Below are positions 1 through 13,385 of a stretch of 64,000 nt of DNA, piece by piece. This DNA comes from Haemonchus contortus. Taxonomy: Eukaryota; Nematoda; Chromadorea; Rhabditida; Trichostrongylidae. Each line of letters starts with the position of its first letter. Positions within the stretch are counted from its first letter, which is position 1. The translations under genes were made by a program, and so were the position numbers. The DNA lies in contig LS997565.1 in NCBI GenBank assembly GCA_000469685.2, positions 32,520,645 to 32,584,644 on the forward strand. Direction: 5' to 3'. The notes beneath the pieces are model-generated. The model ran no database searches. It was not told the DNA's origin and was given only the letters and a program-made list of their open reading frames with translations.

Positions 1-346
1 TATTAGCCTAACCCTGTAACTGCAACCTTTCTCGCTGAAGTTTTGCCCTTCTACACGATAGCTGCTGAAGGGTAACCTTCAGTGTCATGTCGTCACCCCG
101 CGATCGTTGGAAGGAAATCATTTAATTGGGCGGTAATCATTTGCAAAAAGTGGTTCCAAGTGGCTTTTTGTCGATCCTTGCGCTGTGAAATCGATGGAAC
201 ATCTTCAAAAACGGACGGGTCGGTCTTACTAGCAGAAGGGATTGCCCTTCAAACTAATCATGGAATATTCCACATGTCATACAGTACTCAAGAACATGAA
301 GAAGACGAGAGAACCAGAAACAATCCAACATAGCAAAATACACCCT

Positions 347-560
347 TTCAAGACACAGTTCACGATGAAAATAGCCTCGAGCTCGAGATTCCTTCCTGGA
401 ATGAGCTTGTGAGCCCGTGGATAGCACGAGGGACGGTGTTGAGCCGAAAGGCCTAGATAGAGCGTAGAAAGGGCTCTAAACCGGCTCTGTTGACGTTCAC
501 ACCCGAGGCGGACGAGTTCTCACGGCACTGTAGAGGCTGGCCTTCAACATCCCAGCAAGT
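347..560. mobile_element. MITE family fragment (left half)
   Basis: GACACAGTTCACGATGAAAA and a later ACCGGCTCTGTTGAC block match the left halves of the copies at 9436 and 60160. The right half is missing. Confidence 0.45.
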
Positions 561-3500
561 GGATGGCATGACCTTGAGGCATCGTGGTGCAGTGGACTAG
601 TGTTAGGCATACATGGAAGTGGAGATGAAACTTGTACCTACGATAACACGGTTGATACGAAAAAAAGCCAGAGGCCAGAAATGTCACTTGCGTTCAGGAC
701 AAGGTAAAGTAATGTAAACAGAAAGCGTTCTGCCTTTGATCTAATCCGCTTCGGGATACGCCCACTTTTGTTCAGAATCGTAGTGGAGTTTAAATCGATA
801 TGCGACCTTTACAATTCTTTCTGGCTTCACAAATTGTTAAATTTACGCCTAAACTACTCCTCATGCTTAGGGGATTGATATGGAAATCAGGAAGTAAAAT
901 AAACCTTGGAGGCCCATTGGAACATGAGAAGATTCGTGAATTTTGCTGCCAGAGCACCAGGTAACACTACCACTTTTCGTTGGATGATGTTATCTTACGA
1001 ATTCATGGAGTTCCCAGTTTCGCCCTGTATACCCTCCCTTCTAAGTGACCTCAGAGTTGAAAATGAGACAGTGTTAAATCAGGTGACATAGGGGTCACAG
1101 CTCCTTGGCAAACATTTTGCTAAGGGAAAAGTATCCAAGCTCAGTCACGAACATTGAAAATGAGTGACGTATAGTGCCAGCCCGTTGGTACCATCGAAAA
1201 TGAATTTTCACGATTTAAGTTGATGAGAATTTCTCGAAACATGAGTGGAAATACACAAATTACTACATATGCTTGAAGGGCTTCTTCCCACTCGGTCATC
1301 TGGTAGAAAATAAGGCTTTCATCTGCCCAACCGGTACCGGTTATTCGACACGGGAGGAAACGAAAGCTCGAGCAGTCAGGACCGGTGTGGATATGGGTTC
1401 AGATACCGGGACCACGCAGGTGGTAGTGCTCCATTTGGCCCTACTCCACTCCAATAGTGATAGCGAGAAGAAAAGTGAAAAACAATCAGAAACTGAAAAC
1501 ATGCGTCAATCTAGAAGGGGTTTTGTATTGGCGCAGGTGTTGAAGAAACTTTTCACGGAATGACTTCTAACTTTTAGTCCTTTTAGTTTTTTAAGTCTCT
1601 TTATCCTCATCGTGTTGTAAAAGTTTGAAATGAAGCGGCTTTTAACTTGTAATCATTGAACTAAGTTGGGCACCCAGAGGAGATATGACGTGGGTATTAT
1701 GGGTTCCACAAATTTCAGAGCTATGCGTTCTTGATTAAAGTGAAAGTAGGGTATTCCCAAATGGCGCGGAGATCAGGCCGTAGCGAAGTACGCCTCCCCT
1801 TAATCTGGAACAGGTTAATTGGTATCGCGCTCGTTTGAAAATCTGCTAGTTCGTACATTGACTGGACCCACGATCTCATTGTGCAGACTAAACAGAATGA
1901 CATTCAAGGTTCTTTACGGTGCTGGATGGAGGTCGATGCATCTGAAAACATGAGCGATCAACGCTTAGGATACCTTCAAGCTTCTACTCCGTACGGTTTA
2001 GCGTCTCCCCAGAAGATGCGACCGCTGGTATTCGAGGTAGCACGAGAAACATTTCTTACCGATGCATTAGGTCACCCCTGTATCACCTGTCACCATCTCA
2101 GTCCTTCCCCTTTTAAGCAGCTCGTTTTGGCCCTGAGATTTAAGCAGCCTCTCCCGAGCGGTCCTACCCAACGTTGCCGTATTGGGGGCTCCCTCGGATT
2201 TAGGAGAATGAGGCTCATTCATATTAATGTTTTTGATAATTGGCTATGTAACGTAGCTTGCCAGAATCTAAAGTAAGAGCTGGATTGCCTGGGTGTTAGC
2301 CAGGTGATCCCAAAGTGGTGCTTTGTTTTGAAGGAAGCCCCGAGCGCCTCCCAGATTCTTCCCAGTCACTCGGATGCAAGCTTTCGGCTGAGATCAGATT
2401 GGCATTAGATCATATGCTCGAAATCCATCACCAGTGTAATTCATGATTTCCAAGTGTTCGCCCACAGACGTCCAACGCCATAAAACCACTTGATGGCTTC
2501 TTAATTAATCTATGCAGGAGTGAACCAGACGACAGCGTTTCAGATTCTGGGATGAGTCTTGTACAAGGCAACCAAGATTCGCTTCTTTTGGAGGTCACGA
2601 TCTCAATACGAGACTAGTACATACATGACTTGTCTCGGAAAAAAACCCAACCTGAACGTCAGGTGTCTCGTACCCCCGTCCACCTCCACTAAGTTGTCGC
2701 TCAAGAAAGTCATATCTCTTCAACTTGGAATCCGAAGACGCGATATACCGAAGGCACTGTTGAAGTCTCCTATATACCGTAGGCGTTGTTGGATAACTTT
2801 ATTCTTTCTCGTATTAATGAGCTAAAATATCGCTCTGACACTTCACAGGCATAACCCGACTTTGTTACGCTCAAGTATTCGAAAATCCAAGAAAAAAAAA
2901 CCCGAAAATAGGAGGTTAATCTGTGTACCATAAAAGGTTCCGTGAAGAACGGTTTTCTCTCTAAAAGCATCTTTGAAAATCGTGAAGAAGAACATCAAAT
3001 GTGATGTAATTCGAGAAGGAATCTCAAAGGAATCGTGCATGCAGAAATGGAAAAAGGTAAACATTCGAATACGACAAAGATTCCGATTTTCCACTGAATC
3101 GCTTGTTACACGAAATGGTTGTCTCCGAAATGGCTGTCTTTCGCAAGAAATGACTGTCTTCGAATAAAAAATTTTAAATTTTGAACAATTGAATAAAATA
3201 AATAAACAAATAAGACGAGCGTTAAGGCTGGACTCAACTCAGGTCCTCATACTTGGAAAAGGATGTAATGTATGGTACTACCAGAAGGGACGATTTCATC
3301 TGAATACGGAAACTAAGGAACTTTGGGCAAGGCTTCCTTCCTCGACGTCAGACAATATCTTTGTAATCGTCGAGCATACACCTTGGAATGTAGACCACCA
3401 TCTGGTAGATCCCTTAACGCTTTCTCTGCATGCACCTCAAGTTTTGCACAACTTTAACAATCGGGCTTCAAGGAGTACAAACGTCTTAAAAACGACCTCA

Positions 3501-6500
3501 ACAGGTCCTTTGGTCACTACTCAATTTTTTTCCTGGAAGATGACACCCGATAATTGCTTAGCAAATGAATGCTCCTCACTGATGGCGTGATGGCGATTCT
3601 ACAGCTAAATAGGTTCAATAAAAACTGAATAAGTGTGTGTGGGAAACATGGATACGGGGTGCATCATGGGGTGACTCAATAGATGAAATCATTGCGTGTA
3701 CTCGCCCTGCTTCCACCTCAGAGGAGAGTGAAGGAAAGTTTTATGGGATCTGAGAGAACAAAAAATGAGAAATGAGTTACAAATACTCGAAGACGATTGT
3801 AGACCCACACATTCTGGAACTACAAAAGGTTGGAAGTGAATATTACAATACCGTATATGACCGCAAAATTGATCCGAACCCGTATGTTTGACAGGAAAAA
3901 TTAGAGTCGTCCGGACAGAAAGAAAAATATAAGCTTCTCTACTTTATCTACTTAAACCCCTCCCCCTCCCTCCCAAATCGGGCCACTTGATGTTTCAACG
4001 ACATGCAAGATTGAACCCCAATCTGTTCGTCCATGTCGGAATGGCAGAGACAGGTTGTGACCACTTGCGAAGCTACTTATGTATATCGTCCCACTCGCTC
4101 TGATAAGGGAGGAGTTCAAGTCAGAGACCAAGACCGGGTGAACGGAAGACCGCGTGGTAGAACGCCATAAGCAAAAGGTATTAGGGACATTGTAGAGACG
4201 GAAATAGCCTCAATCGCACGAAGAAGTGGGACATAATCGATGACAATCATGATTTCTTCAGTGGAACTAATGCGCTACCAACTCGACCATGTTCCACTCC
4301 CTAGCAGTCTTCGCCCAATAACCAGACAATAAACTGAAATATACGAAAACATGGAGGCATTTAACCTGATGAGCTATATCAGCGCTCTGAGGTCGAAACA
4401 CAAACGGCTGGGGATTAGAACGGCGTGATCAGGGTTGAAGATAAGGGGAAGCAGAGTGAAGTGAATGACGCACAACGATGCCAGCGACAGATACGGGTCT
4501 CTAAGAACCAAATAGGGAAGAGGACGTACATGATGGCATTGAGCTGTCAACGCTATGAGGGTGATTCATGATAACGAGAGGGGGGGGGGAGGAGGGGGAG
4601 GGCAAAGGTGATCACCAGGCAAAGACGAATCGTGCACCAACCAGAGTAAGCCCAGCAAGTGAAACTTGAAGCGAACCGAATTTGCGGTCCCATGGGGCAA
4701 CAAGATAGGGATATTGAACTTCTCAGAAGCAAATACGAAGGCAGTAAACATAAATATGAAAGTGGCCTACATTGGTAACTGTAAGAAGATGGCCAACACA
4801 TGAAAGATGTAATAGATAGGAGTAGTTGGCAAAAAACCAAAAGGTGGGCGAGTTTCCTAAAATTATCTTGGATTGCTAATTTAGAATTATTAATTTTCCG
4901 CACATTTAAAAACAGCACATCGCTTCGAATTGTGATTTCTTAGTCTAAATCATGCCTTGGTAGCGAAGTTGATGCCAGAAAGTACTGCATAGGTTCGTAG
5001 ATATGTAGGGAAATCTCAAGAAATCACTTATAATAAGTTCCTTTGGTTGCTGGTGAAATTGGGTGCTTTCAGAGTTCAACGACGTGCGGCGTTTCGGCCG
5101 ACGACCGATCGTGTTGCTGGCCACGGGTTGACAATACAGGACAGATTGCGTTCATGGCCTCGTTAGCGATATCGATCGATGTCCATCTTTGTCAACGCGT
5201 GGCCATCAACTTCGCTGGTCGGTCGGTGGTCTTTGAACACGTACATCGTTGAACTCTCTAAGCACCCCTTGACACATTGAATCGGCTCGGTTATACAAAA
5301 CAAGACGAAGATTAACAACTAACAAACAACAAATTAGAACTACAACTTTACCCGCTTTACCCAAGAGAATTCTTGCTGTATAGTGCATTTGCGGGATCTC
5401 TTCGTTCCTTCGAACAGCGATGCCTTCGATGTGACGAATAAATTAGTAGTAACCCTTTTAACAATGAGGTCAAGCAGACAACAAAAAATAGAGATAAGGA
5501 CGAGGCAGATACACAGGATCTATTCGGGTGGCAAGTGGTGTAGGGGGAATGCTTGAGGAGTGCGCGAAACGAAGAACAGATGGGATGAGTTAGGCGTGCC
5601 CCCCTTGCTACAGCAAGGAGCCGGTCGCGAGGGCCGGGCCGCGGGTGGACCGTTGTACAAACACTCAATGTATAACGACGATGTTCAGTAGCATCGACTG
5701 CTGAGAGAGACATAAGCCTTGACAACGACAACCGTGCCGAAGCCACTGCCGTACTGTTGAACGTCGGAGTTATTTCCCTAGCCAGCTAGCCTGGTGAAGT
5801 CCTCATCCTCTGGAAGCAGCTGAGCAGCGAGGAAGGGCATAGTCCGATTGAGTGGTACCGATCTCAATGTTGCAGAGATGGGATGCTATTTGTCTAGCAC
5901 GTTCGCAATCCATATCGCAGCAGAGTTCGGATCAAACAAAAGCAAATGAAGAAATCTTCACAAGCGTACACCAAGTTGTGTGAAAAACCCCCTTCAGTGA
6001 TTGATATCAAGGTGATTTTGTTGGAGAGAAAAGTTAAAGCAAAATACGAGACAAAAGAGATTGAAGAAATGGTTGCCAATGGAACCGCCGACTACCGGGG
6101 TACCATGCGCAATTACTCCCACCCAGCATGATTTGCCACCCAGTCACTTCTAGGCAAGCGGCCAGTCAAATCGATGGGATGGGTATTGAAATAATTATAC
6201 ATTGTGTAGTCCCTGTTTTGCATTTTCTGTGAGTGACGAACCAATCGATGAATATTTGAATTGCCGTCCCCCCAACCGACCTAACGTAGTAGCCTCCCGG
6301 AACAAATGTCTAAGCATTCGGGACTCTTAAAGTTCATGTTGGAAGTAGAACACTTCCTACTTATCGTGAGGGCAACTTTAATGGAAGGAGCTGGGTGAAC
6401 CGTTCAATGAACATAATAGATCCGAAGAAACTGGGTTGAAGATAACGATGCGATTGAAGGGAAGGGTCAACGCGTTTTGCTGAGCCATTCAGGTTACCGG

Positions 6501-8603
6501 TTCGTCGTGGAATCTGGTGCGTTAGCGATGGGAATACGACGCTAGATCAAATCACGTTATATGATGGGGGCGAAATCAGTGGCGGAATGGAGGAGATGGG
6601 GAAACAGAGTGATTGACAATCAGCGCAGATCAGCAATGCTGATAACGATGGCGGTTGATGAGTAGACGAGATGGAAGGGGGGCGAACGTATATGGCGGAA
6701 CATACTCTCTTCCCTTTGGGAGCTCGCCTCTACATCAGGGAGATGGGAGTCTTCGGGCGAGTTCGTTCGACAACCATCAAAGCATCCGCACCGTAAAGGG
6801 GCAAAAACAAAGCGATGCAAAGGTAGAAGGCCCAATCCGGTTTGTTGTCGTTGAAAACACGTTGCACCTTGCCGCCGTTAGTCGATCATACTAGTTGGGG
6901 GTATTGGAAAGAACATATGGCGTTGGCAATGAGATCGTTCTTCTGAGGTTGGCGATTATAGTTACAGATTCCTGTATTTTAGCCAAAATGAACAAAGCCT
7001 AGAGAGAGGATCGTTTAGTCGAAGTGGTTAGGAGAGAAGTGTAATCAAGTGTAAAGAGAAATCACGTAGGAAATTGACAAAAAGGCGACTTGGGCGTGCT
7101 TCGTCGCCGCTGGTCGTGTGAAGGTGAACGCACGGGGGAGCCACGACAACGACAGAAGCGTTTGTTGGGTCAGTAAAAACAAACATTATCACACTGCTAA
7201 TAGACTGATGATTAGAGATACCAACGCGACTCTCGGTAAACACAATGCCTATGAAACTGTCTAGGCACCTGAGACAACTCCCATTACTTCCTGATTAGTC
7301 ATTCGGGCGACGAGTATTGATCCTTCGAATTTCGTAAGTACCTCCTCTGTTTCGGGATCCCCGAGAGGATTGCGCATACACTGAGTCACTACTGATTTCT
7401 ATGTTTGGGCTATGACGTCGCAATTCATCCAAAAACCTTTTAGTATCACCCAGTCACAGCTTTGAGACATAAGTTGAGTGCTTTCCCAGGCCTTGCCAGT
7501 GCTCCCCTTCGACTGTCTTTCAGCAGGACCATCGTCTCGATGGCCAACATGACCTGCTACTGTTAGGAACTAGGATTTCGAAAACCACCGAATTCTGGAA
7601 GTTCTCCAGCGCTATCTGAAATTAGGGCAATCTGTACGAGAAGTTGTGGTTATGATTCGCTGGGGGTATCCGAGGAGCACTGGTTTTCTAGGATTTCATC
7701 TTTGGCCAACTTGCGAGTTAGTCGTTTTTGGCTACTGCAAGCCAGAAAACCCAAAAGCCAAGTTGTAAGTCGAGTGCAGGGCATCAGGTCAAGTTCCATC
7801 ACATTCGACATAGCTTTCGTAAACATTGATTCTTCTTGTTAGTTCTCAAGCAACAGGTGCACGTTTTTCCTGCCGTCCCTGCTCTCCGAGATATCACAGT
7901 TTACTTTAATTTATCTGCCAGATCCTGCAAGGTCGATTTGCCCAGTACCAACGTTCGGGAGGTCAATGACCTACATTATTTCCCCGAGCTGAACATTGCC
8001 ATCATAGTAATATTTACGGTTCCCTGTAGGATTAGGAAATCTCATAAGTGACCTCGAAGAGCGCACTTTGTGGAGGAATGTTTCTTGTGTGGGAAAGTTC
8101 CCATTTCTTCGAAGTTGGTGGTCTTTGATGGACCTAATCGAGCAGGAAAGCACCGATTCACTGGTCAAGCTGCAAGCTTTTAATCTCAAGAACAACTGTC
8201 TAGCCGATGCACCAACTCTGCCATTAAGTGATCCAGTGGGAAGTTTATTGAGAACAAACGTCCTCTGCTTTTGAGAAATCAACCCGGAAAAACCAGAAAA
8301 AGCTAGACTGAAGCTCGATAGTTATATTGCTGCAAATGAAGCTTTCTTTTACTGAACTAAGGACGCCACAATCGTGAGGACCCCACAGGCAGTCAGTCTG
8401 AGCTGATTGTCGGATATAATAACAGACTAGCAACAAAGTCACGAATGCTAGTAACAATTATTGAAACTGTCTTTCAGATCCAGAATCGCTCCCGGTCCTC
8501 CCTGGTGGTTTTTCTCGAATATTCATACGATTTCCAGTAATTACCAGCCGCTGTTTCTCTAGCATACTTCAATACAATGGTTTTTGATTGACTATGAATG
8601 CAG
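561..8603. other. No gene recognised
   Basis: Both strands have only short chance-like frames with no recognisable domain. The G-rich run at 4580-4603 is the only distinct feature I saw. Confidence 0.5.
4580..4603 (+). repeat. G-rich run
   Basis: A run of G with single A interruptions holds four or more G-tracts of at least three in 24 bp, which could allow a G-quadruplex on the plus strand. Confidence 0.6.
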
Positions 8604-8896
8604 GCGGTGTAGTGGCAAGTGGGCGCACTATCACACGCATGGTCCGGGGATCGGATCCTAGACCATTGCTCGCCCAAACCAACGACGGCTTTTATCCGTC
8701 ATGAGTCTGTTGATGGGTACCAGACTGTCCGGTAGGATGAAAACCTTCACTTGCACATCAGCTGGCCACTGCAGCTCATTGCACAGGCCAGAGTGATACC
8801 GATTCATACCGCCGCTACGATTCTGAATGGACGCTGAATGCGGGGCGCAATCCGAAACTAGATAGACCAAAGCTAAAGACTTATACTCTACCTTTT
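8604..8896 (+). mobile_element. tRNA-derived SINE
   Basis: It begins at GCGGTGTAGTGGCAAGTG, has a B-box-like GGATCGGATCC, and ends at the family tail near ACTTATACTCTACC. It is the same family as the copy at 13084. Confidence 0.7.
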
Positions 8897-9435
8897 ATGG
8901 ATGTAGCAAAATACCAATGTGCCTGCTGCCCTCACCCGTGCATTTTTGCTTCAAATTTCACCGCCGAGCTTATCGCAGTCCAAGGTTTTGTGGTACATTC
9001 CTTGGGTAGCATGATACACATGACATTGATGTGGCATTTAAGGGCATGCACCCATCCGGGTAGGAGGGCATGGAAAAAAGGACGGTTAGAGCGGAGCTGC
9101 ACGTCATCTCTTCATTATTTTGCCACGTCGTCCTGTATGCAATACTGAACAAGACAAATGTATTCATTTATAACAAATCTTTGATGGTCAATGAGTAATC
9201 GACTTGGATAAAACAGATGATGGAATGAATGGGGTACGATCAAGAGAGATCTACCCGAAACAAAGGTAGCGGCAAAAGATATCACAGACGGTAGGAAGTG
9301 GCGACAACATGCGAGAGCAGCAGACTCTACAACTAAGAGGATTACGCTAGGGAGAACAAGAATAGGAAGGGAAAAAATGATGGAGTGATTAAGTAGTATG
9401 AGTGTTGTTCGCCAGTCAGTGTTGACATCATTTCC

Positions 9436-9908
9436 TCAAAGGCACAGTTCACGATAAAAAATTTTTTTGAGTTTTCTCCTAGTGGTAAACCTGTGAGCCA
9501 CATGTTATAGATAAAGCTTGGATAGCAAAAGGAACCTTTTCGGGTCGAAAAACGGCCTTAGAGGGCGCAGTGAGGGCCCAAAACCGGCTTAGCAGACATT
9601 CAACCGAATATGGACGAGTTGTCACGGCGTTGTGAAGGCTGTAGAGGGGGCACACACTGCAAAAAGACGCGCGCGTTGCACGCAGGTAGCTTACTGTAGC
9701 GCAACAGCCCACACATTTGAACAGCTCGTCCAAATACCCCTTCCGTGCATCAGTTGTCGTTACATTCTCGTCCAGCCCCTAAATTTACAAATGTTTGCAG
9801 CCCTACATCTCTCCAATATGCCGGTTTTCGCGTTTTCTTCCCCAATACATATTGCGCCATTCTGGACTATCAATTCCACTACACGTCTATAACTGGTTTT
9901 CCCAGAAT
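9436..9908. mobile_element. MITE family copy with a decayed right end
   Basis: It starts with CAAAGGCACAGTTCACGATA and shares internal blocks with the copy at 60160 (GGCCCAAAACCGGCTTAGC, GTTGCACGCAG, ACAGCTCGTCCAA). The right end is eroded, so the border is approximate. Confidence 0.6.
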
Positions 9909-11649
9909 TAACATTAACTTTGCCTTCAAAGCGAATTGAATTTGAAAAATTTTCATGGAAACTGATCGGTACGTGAAGTTTCAAAAACTACGATCCAGAA
10001 ATTGGAGAAAAGCATTCCAGTTGCAAGACATATGAAGTGTTACAGACGATGATCAAGCAGCCACTTCACAGATTATGGCTTGCGGAATAATAGCTAAGAA
10101 AGCATGGGTTTAGACCATTAATATAGCCACATTATAACGCAACTTCAGCTGGCAAATGGTATACTATCAAAAAAGAAATGGTCTCTGGTACTTATGGGCG
10201 GCAACGAAAATGATTGATAAGATGATCGCCTGTTTTGTTTTTCGTAGATAATAACTTAATTGTATTATAGGTACTTCTCAGAATGATACCGCAGGGGAGT
10301 CAGCGGTGAGCTCTCCAAGGACCCCTTGAGATGTCAGGTTGATTAGAATCATCGGTCTCATCGGTCCTCTATGGTTCAGCATGATGAACTGCTGTATGGG
10401 AGTGCAGTCCACACGAGAGACGAGACGAGAGTTCCCATTCCGACATATAAGTGTTGGTCACTGCCTCAGGACCACAACCAAAAGGGCAGAAACCTTTGCG
10501 AAAATTGTCAAATGCGGAACAAATGCCGCAGAGAGTATGTATGAGCTGTCAGCTATTTATAAAAATAAGATCATGCAGGGGGCAGGAGTCGCATTACATG
10601 ATATAATGGATCAAACTAGGGCGACCTAGATGAATAACGATTACATATCATGAAACTGTGGAAAAAGCTGGAAAAGCACGATAGGTTCAGGCCAAAGATC
10701 ATCTGTGAGTCGCTCGCCCTCCTACTGCTACAAGATTTTACGGCACAAGAACTCGTGGTTGACGAGATCGCCCTGATAGCAGGTACCAAAAAAGACTTTC
10801 CAAACAAAGTGCCAAGGGAGAAGTGGCATAGAGTGGGCCGCAGTGAAAGTTGAGAGACCAAGTCCTTCATTCCCACACAATGCAGAAAGCCAGACTTGAA
10901 ATCGTGGGAAACGTATCGAGGTTCTCGATATCCGGAGAGTGTCTTAGCCGGTAACGGTATACAGTGCGGAGCAGGCTGTAAAGGCTTAAATGAAATCAGC
11001 CTCGACGAATAGTAGAGAGGATACTGGCATATTTAGTCAGCTTCGCAGTGTAGCACAGTTTTGTTTGCTTTCTTTTTCCAAGTCGGTTTTCCGACAGCAG
11101 AGGACTTTTATTCCCAATAAAGTTCCCACTGGATCACATAATGGCGGAGTTAGTGCAACGGCATAACAGTTGTTCTTGTGATCAAGCTTGGCAGTGGATG
11201 GGGGCTTGTCTATTTACAAGGTCTTTCAGAGACCGCCAAAAGCGAAAAATACAAAAATAAGATCTATCGTCATTCTGGCATCCTCTGCAATAGAGGGTGT
11301 CGCAGCATCATGTTAGAGGAAAAGACGCGCTGGACAGTGGTGGGTTGTCAGCAACATATTCCCTACAAATCGTCCATTACATCCCCGTCACAGTGTAGAC
11401 CAGTGAAGTCCTCGTGTGCTCCGAGAGAAAAGAACGCATCAATCCATTTCAAAAGGTTTCAAGATGGGCTCCGACCATCAGGCGGGGTGTTGCCCTGATC
11501 AGTACGCTGGACAACTGAGCCCACGGCCCACATCGAGTGCAACCCTTCGAGGAAGAGTAAGGCAAGTAGGGAACAGAGGATGAAGTGGGATTATATGCTC
11601 TACATTTTGTCTTCTACACTATCATTTCCATATTTTTACTATATATAAA
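9909..11649. other. No gene recognised
   Basis: Short overlapping frames exist on both strands (for example 10616-10876) but none has splice-phase partners or a known motif. Confidence 0.45.
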
Positions 11650-11653
11650 GCGC

Positions 11654-11694
<41 letters not shown>

Positions 11695-12880
11695 TTGTAC
11701 GAAAATTCGATATAACGTGAGGAAACACCTGGAGAAGTCGGGTCAAGTCTGGAATGAGTTTAGCATGGGGTAAGTGCAACAGAGCACACGTGAGCCTAGC
11801 GGAGCCCCGCCCCCAAGGGGCGGGGCATGCGCAGGAATTGGGCGGGGTCATGGGCAAATTCTTCTAATTCGGTCTCCTAACATTCCAGACACCGGGAAAA
11901 ATGTGCAAAGGTGAGGGATGGGTCAACAATCAAAATAAAGAAAACTTACCGGCGGTGGGCCGAGCGTTCTCGCAGTGGGCGGTACTCTCCACAGAGATTC
12001 ATAACTCGATTTAACGAAGGCGTCGAGGCCAGGGAAAAAATAAAAAGAGTGAGCAAGGCCTTATGCGTGCTGAGCATGCATAAGGATAGCGAAGCCCCGC
12101 CCACTAGGGGCGGGGCGCGTTGAGGTGAAGGCTACTTTTCAAAAAGAGTGTAACTTCGTTCGGAAAAGTATGGAATGCGGAAAAAAGTGGTTAAAGGTAA
12201 TGGGACAAATGTGGTAAAATCCCGAAAGCGGGCGGGGTTGGCACAAAAGTGGGCGGGGCTTAGATCAAAAATTTATAACTCTATTTAGAAACGTTCTGAG
12301 ATATGGCAAAAAGGTGTGAAGGTGTAAAAGAACAAATGTGGTCAAATCCCGAAAGTGGGCGGAGTTGGCACCAAAGTGGGCGGGGCTTAGATCAAAACTT
12401 TATAACTCTGTTCAAAAACGTTCTAGAGTGCGGGAAAAGAGTGGTTAGAGGTAATGGAACAAGTGTGGCCGAATCTTCGAAGTGGGCGGGGCTGGCACCA
12501 AAGTGGGCGGGGCCTAGATCAAAAATTTATAACTCTATTCAGAAACGTTCTGGGATGCGGCAAAAAGGTGTCAAGGTGTAAAAGAACAAATGTGAGAACA
12601 AATGTGCTCAAATCCCTGAAGTGGGCGGGGCTTAAGTCAAAAATTTATAACTCTATTCAGAAACGTTCTGGGATGCGGGAAAAAAGTGGTAAGAGGAACA
12701 GTTGGAACAAATGTAATTAAGTCCTCGAAGGGGGCAGAGCTGGCACATGGAAGCGGGGCTAGGACCAAAAGTTCATCTCTTCAAAAATTTTTTGGAATGC
12801 GGAAAAATGGTTTGGAACAGTCAAAAGAAGGGTGGTCAAGTTTACTGTGGGAAGAGTTTGCACTAGGGTGGACGGAGCTA
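11650..12880 (+). repeat. GC-box dispersed repeat, copy A, with tandem units
   Basis: It begins with a (CTGT)n tract, then GGTCAAGTCTGGAATGAGTT and blocks with GGGCGGGGC. From about 12150 there are at least four tandem units: GGGCGGGGC followed by TTAGATCAAAA (or a close variant) recurs at 12251, 12378, 12505 and 12623, a period of 118-127 bp. It shares long similarity with 34119-34830. Confidence 0.75.
11653..11698 (+). repeat. (CTGT)n microsatellite
   Basis: About ten CTGT units run into TTGT units. The tract sits at the start of GC-box repeat copy A. Confidence 0.9.
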
Positions 12881-13083
12881 TGATCAACCAACTAATAACT
12901 CTGCTCAAACATATCGAGCGTGATGCTCTCAGCAGTTCAGCGTTCGAATCAAGAGAGAACTATCTTATTCTGATTATCCAACATTCCGCTGAATGGCTCC
13001 ATCGTGGGTAAGTGGCCGTCGACATACACTGCGCGCGTTAGCGTGCATAGTCAATTTGGTGTTCTATAGAATGTTCGCTTAGG

Positions 13084-13385
13084 GCGGAGTTGGTGTAGTG
13101 GCAAGTGGCGCACTATCTCACACGTACGGTCAGGGGGTCGAATCCCGGCTCGATACCCGCTTAGGCCGACCAAACCTTCCATCTTTCCGGGGTCGGTTAA
13201 TTGGTACCAGACTTGTCCGGGAGGATAAAAGCACTGACTTGTACATCGGCTGGCCACCCCAAGTCATTGTATAGGCCACATACGCACTCATTGCGTCACT
13301 ACGATTATGAGTGGAAGTCGAGTGCGGGGGCGCGTCTCTCAGACGGGATTGATTAATCCTTAAGACTTTATCCTATCTTTTTATA
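13084..13385 (+). mobile_element. tRNA-derived SINE, best copy
   Basis: The 5' part is tRNA-like with an A box (TGGTGTAGTGG) and a B box (GGGTCGAATCC), the internal RNA polymerase III promoter. A unique body follows with ATTGGTACCAGACTTGTCC and TCGGCTGGCCACC blocks and a TTAAGACTTTATCCT tail. At least seven other copies or pieces occur in this window. It is not a functional tRNA gene because the 3' acceptor half does not pair. Confidence 0.75.

Noticed and set aside
1273..1563. 96-residue plus-strand frame
   Set aside because: No recognisable domain and no splice-phase partners.
4553..4918. 121-residue minus-strand frame
   Set aside because: Cys/Ser/Leu-rich with no motif, and it runs through the G-rich tract; likely chance.
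13084..13160. tRNA gene candidate
   Set aside because: It has A and B boxes but no pairing acceptor stem and is followed by a repeated SINE body, so it is the head of a SINE.
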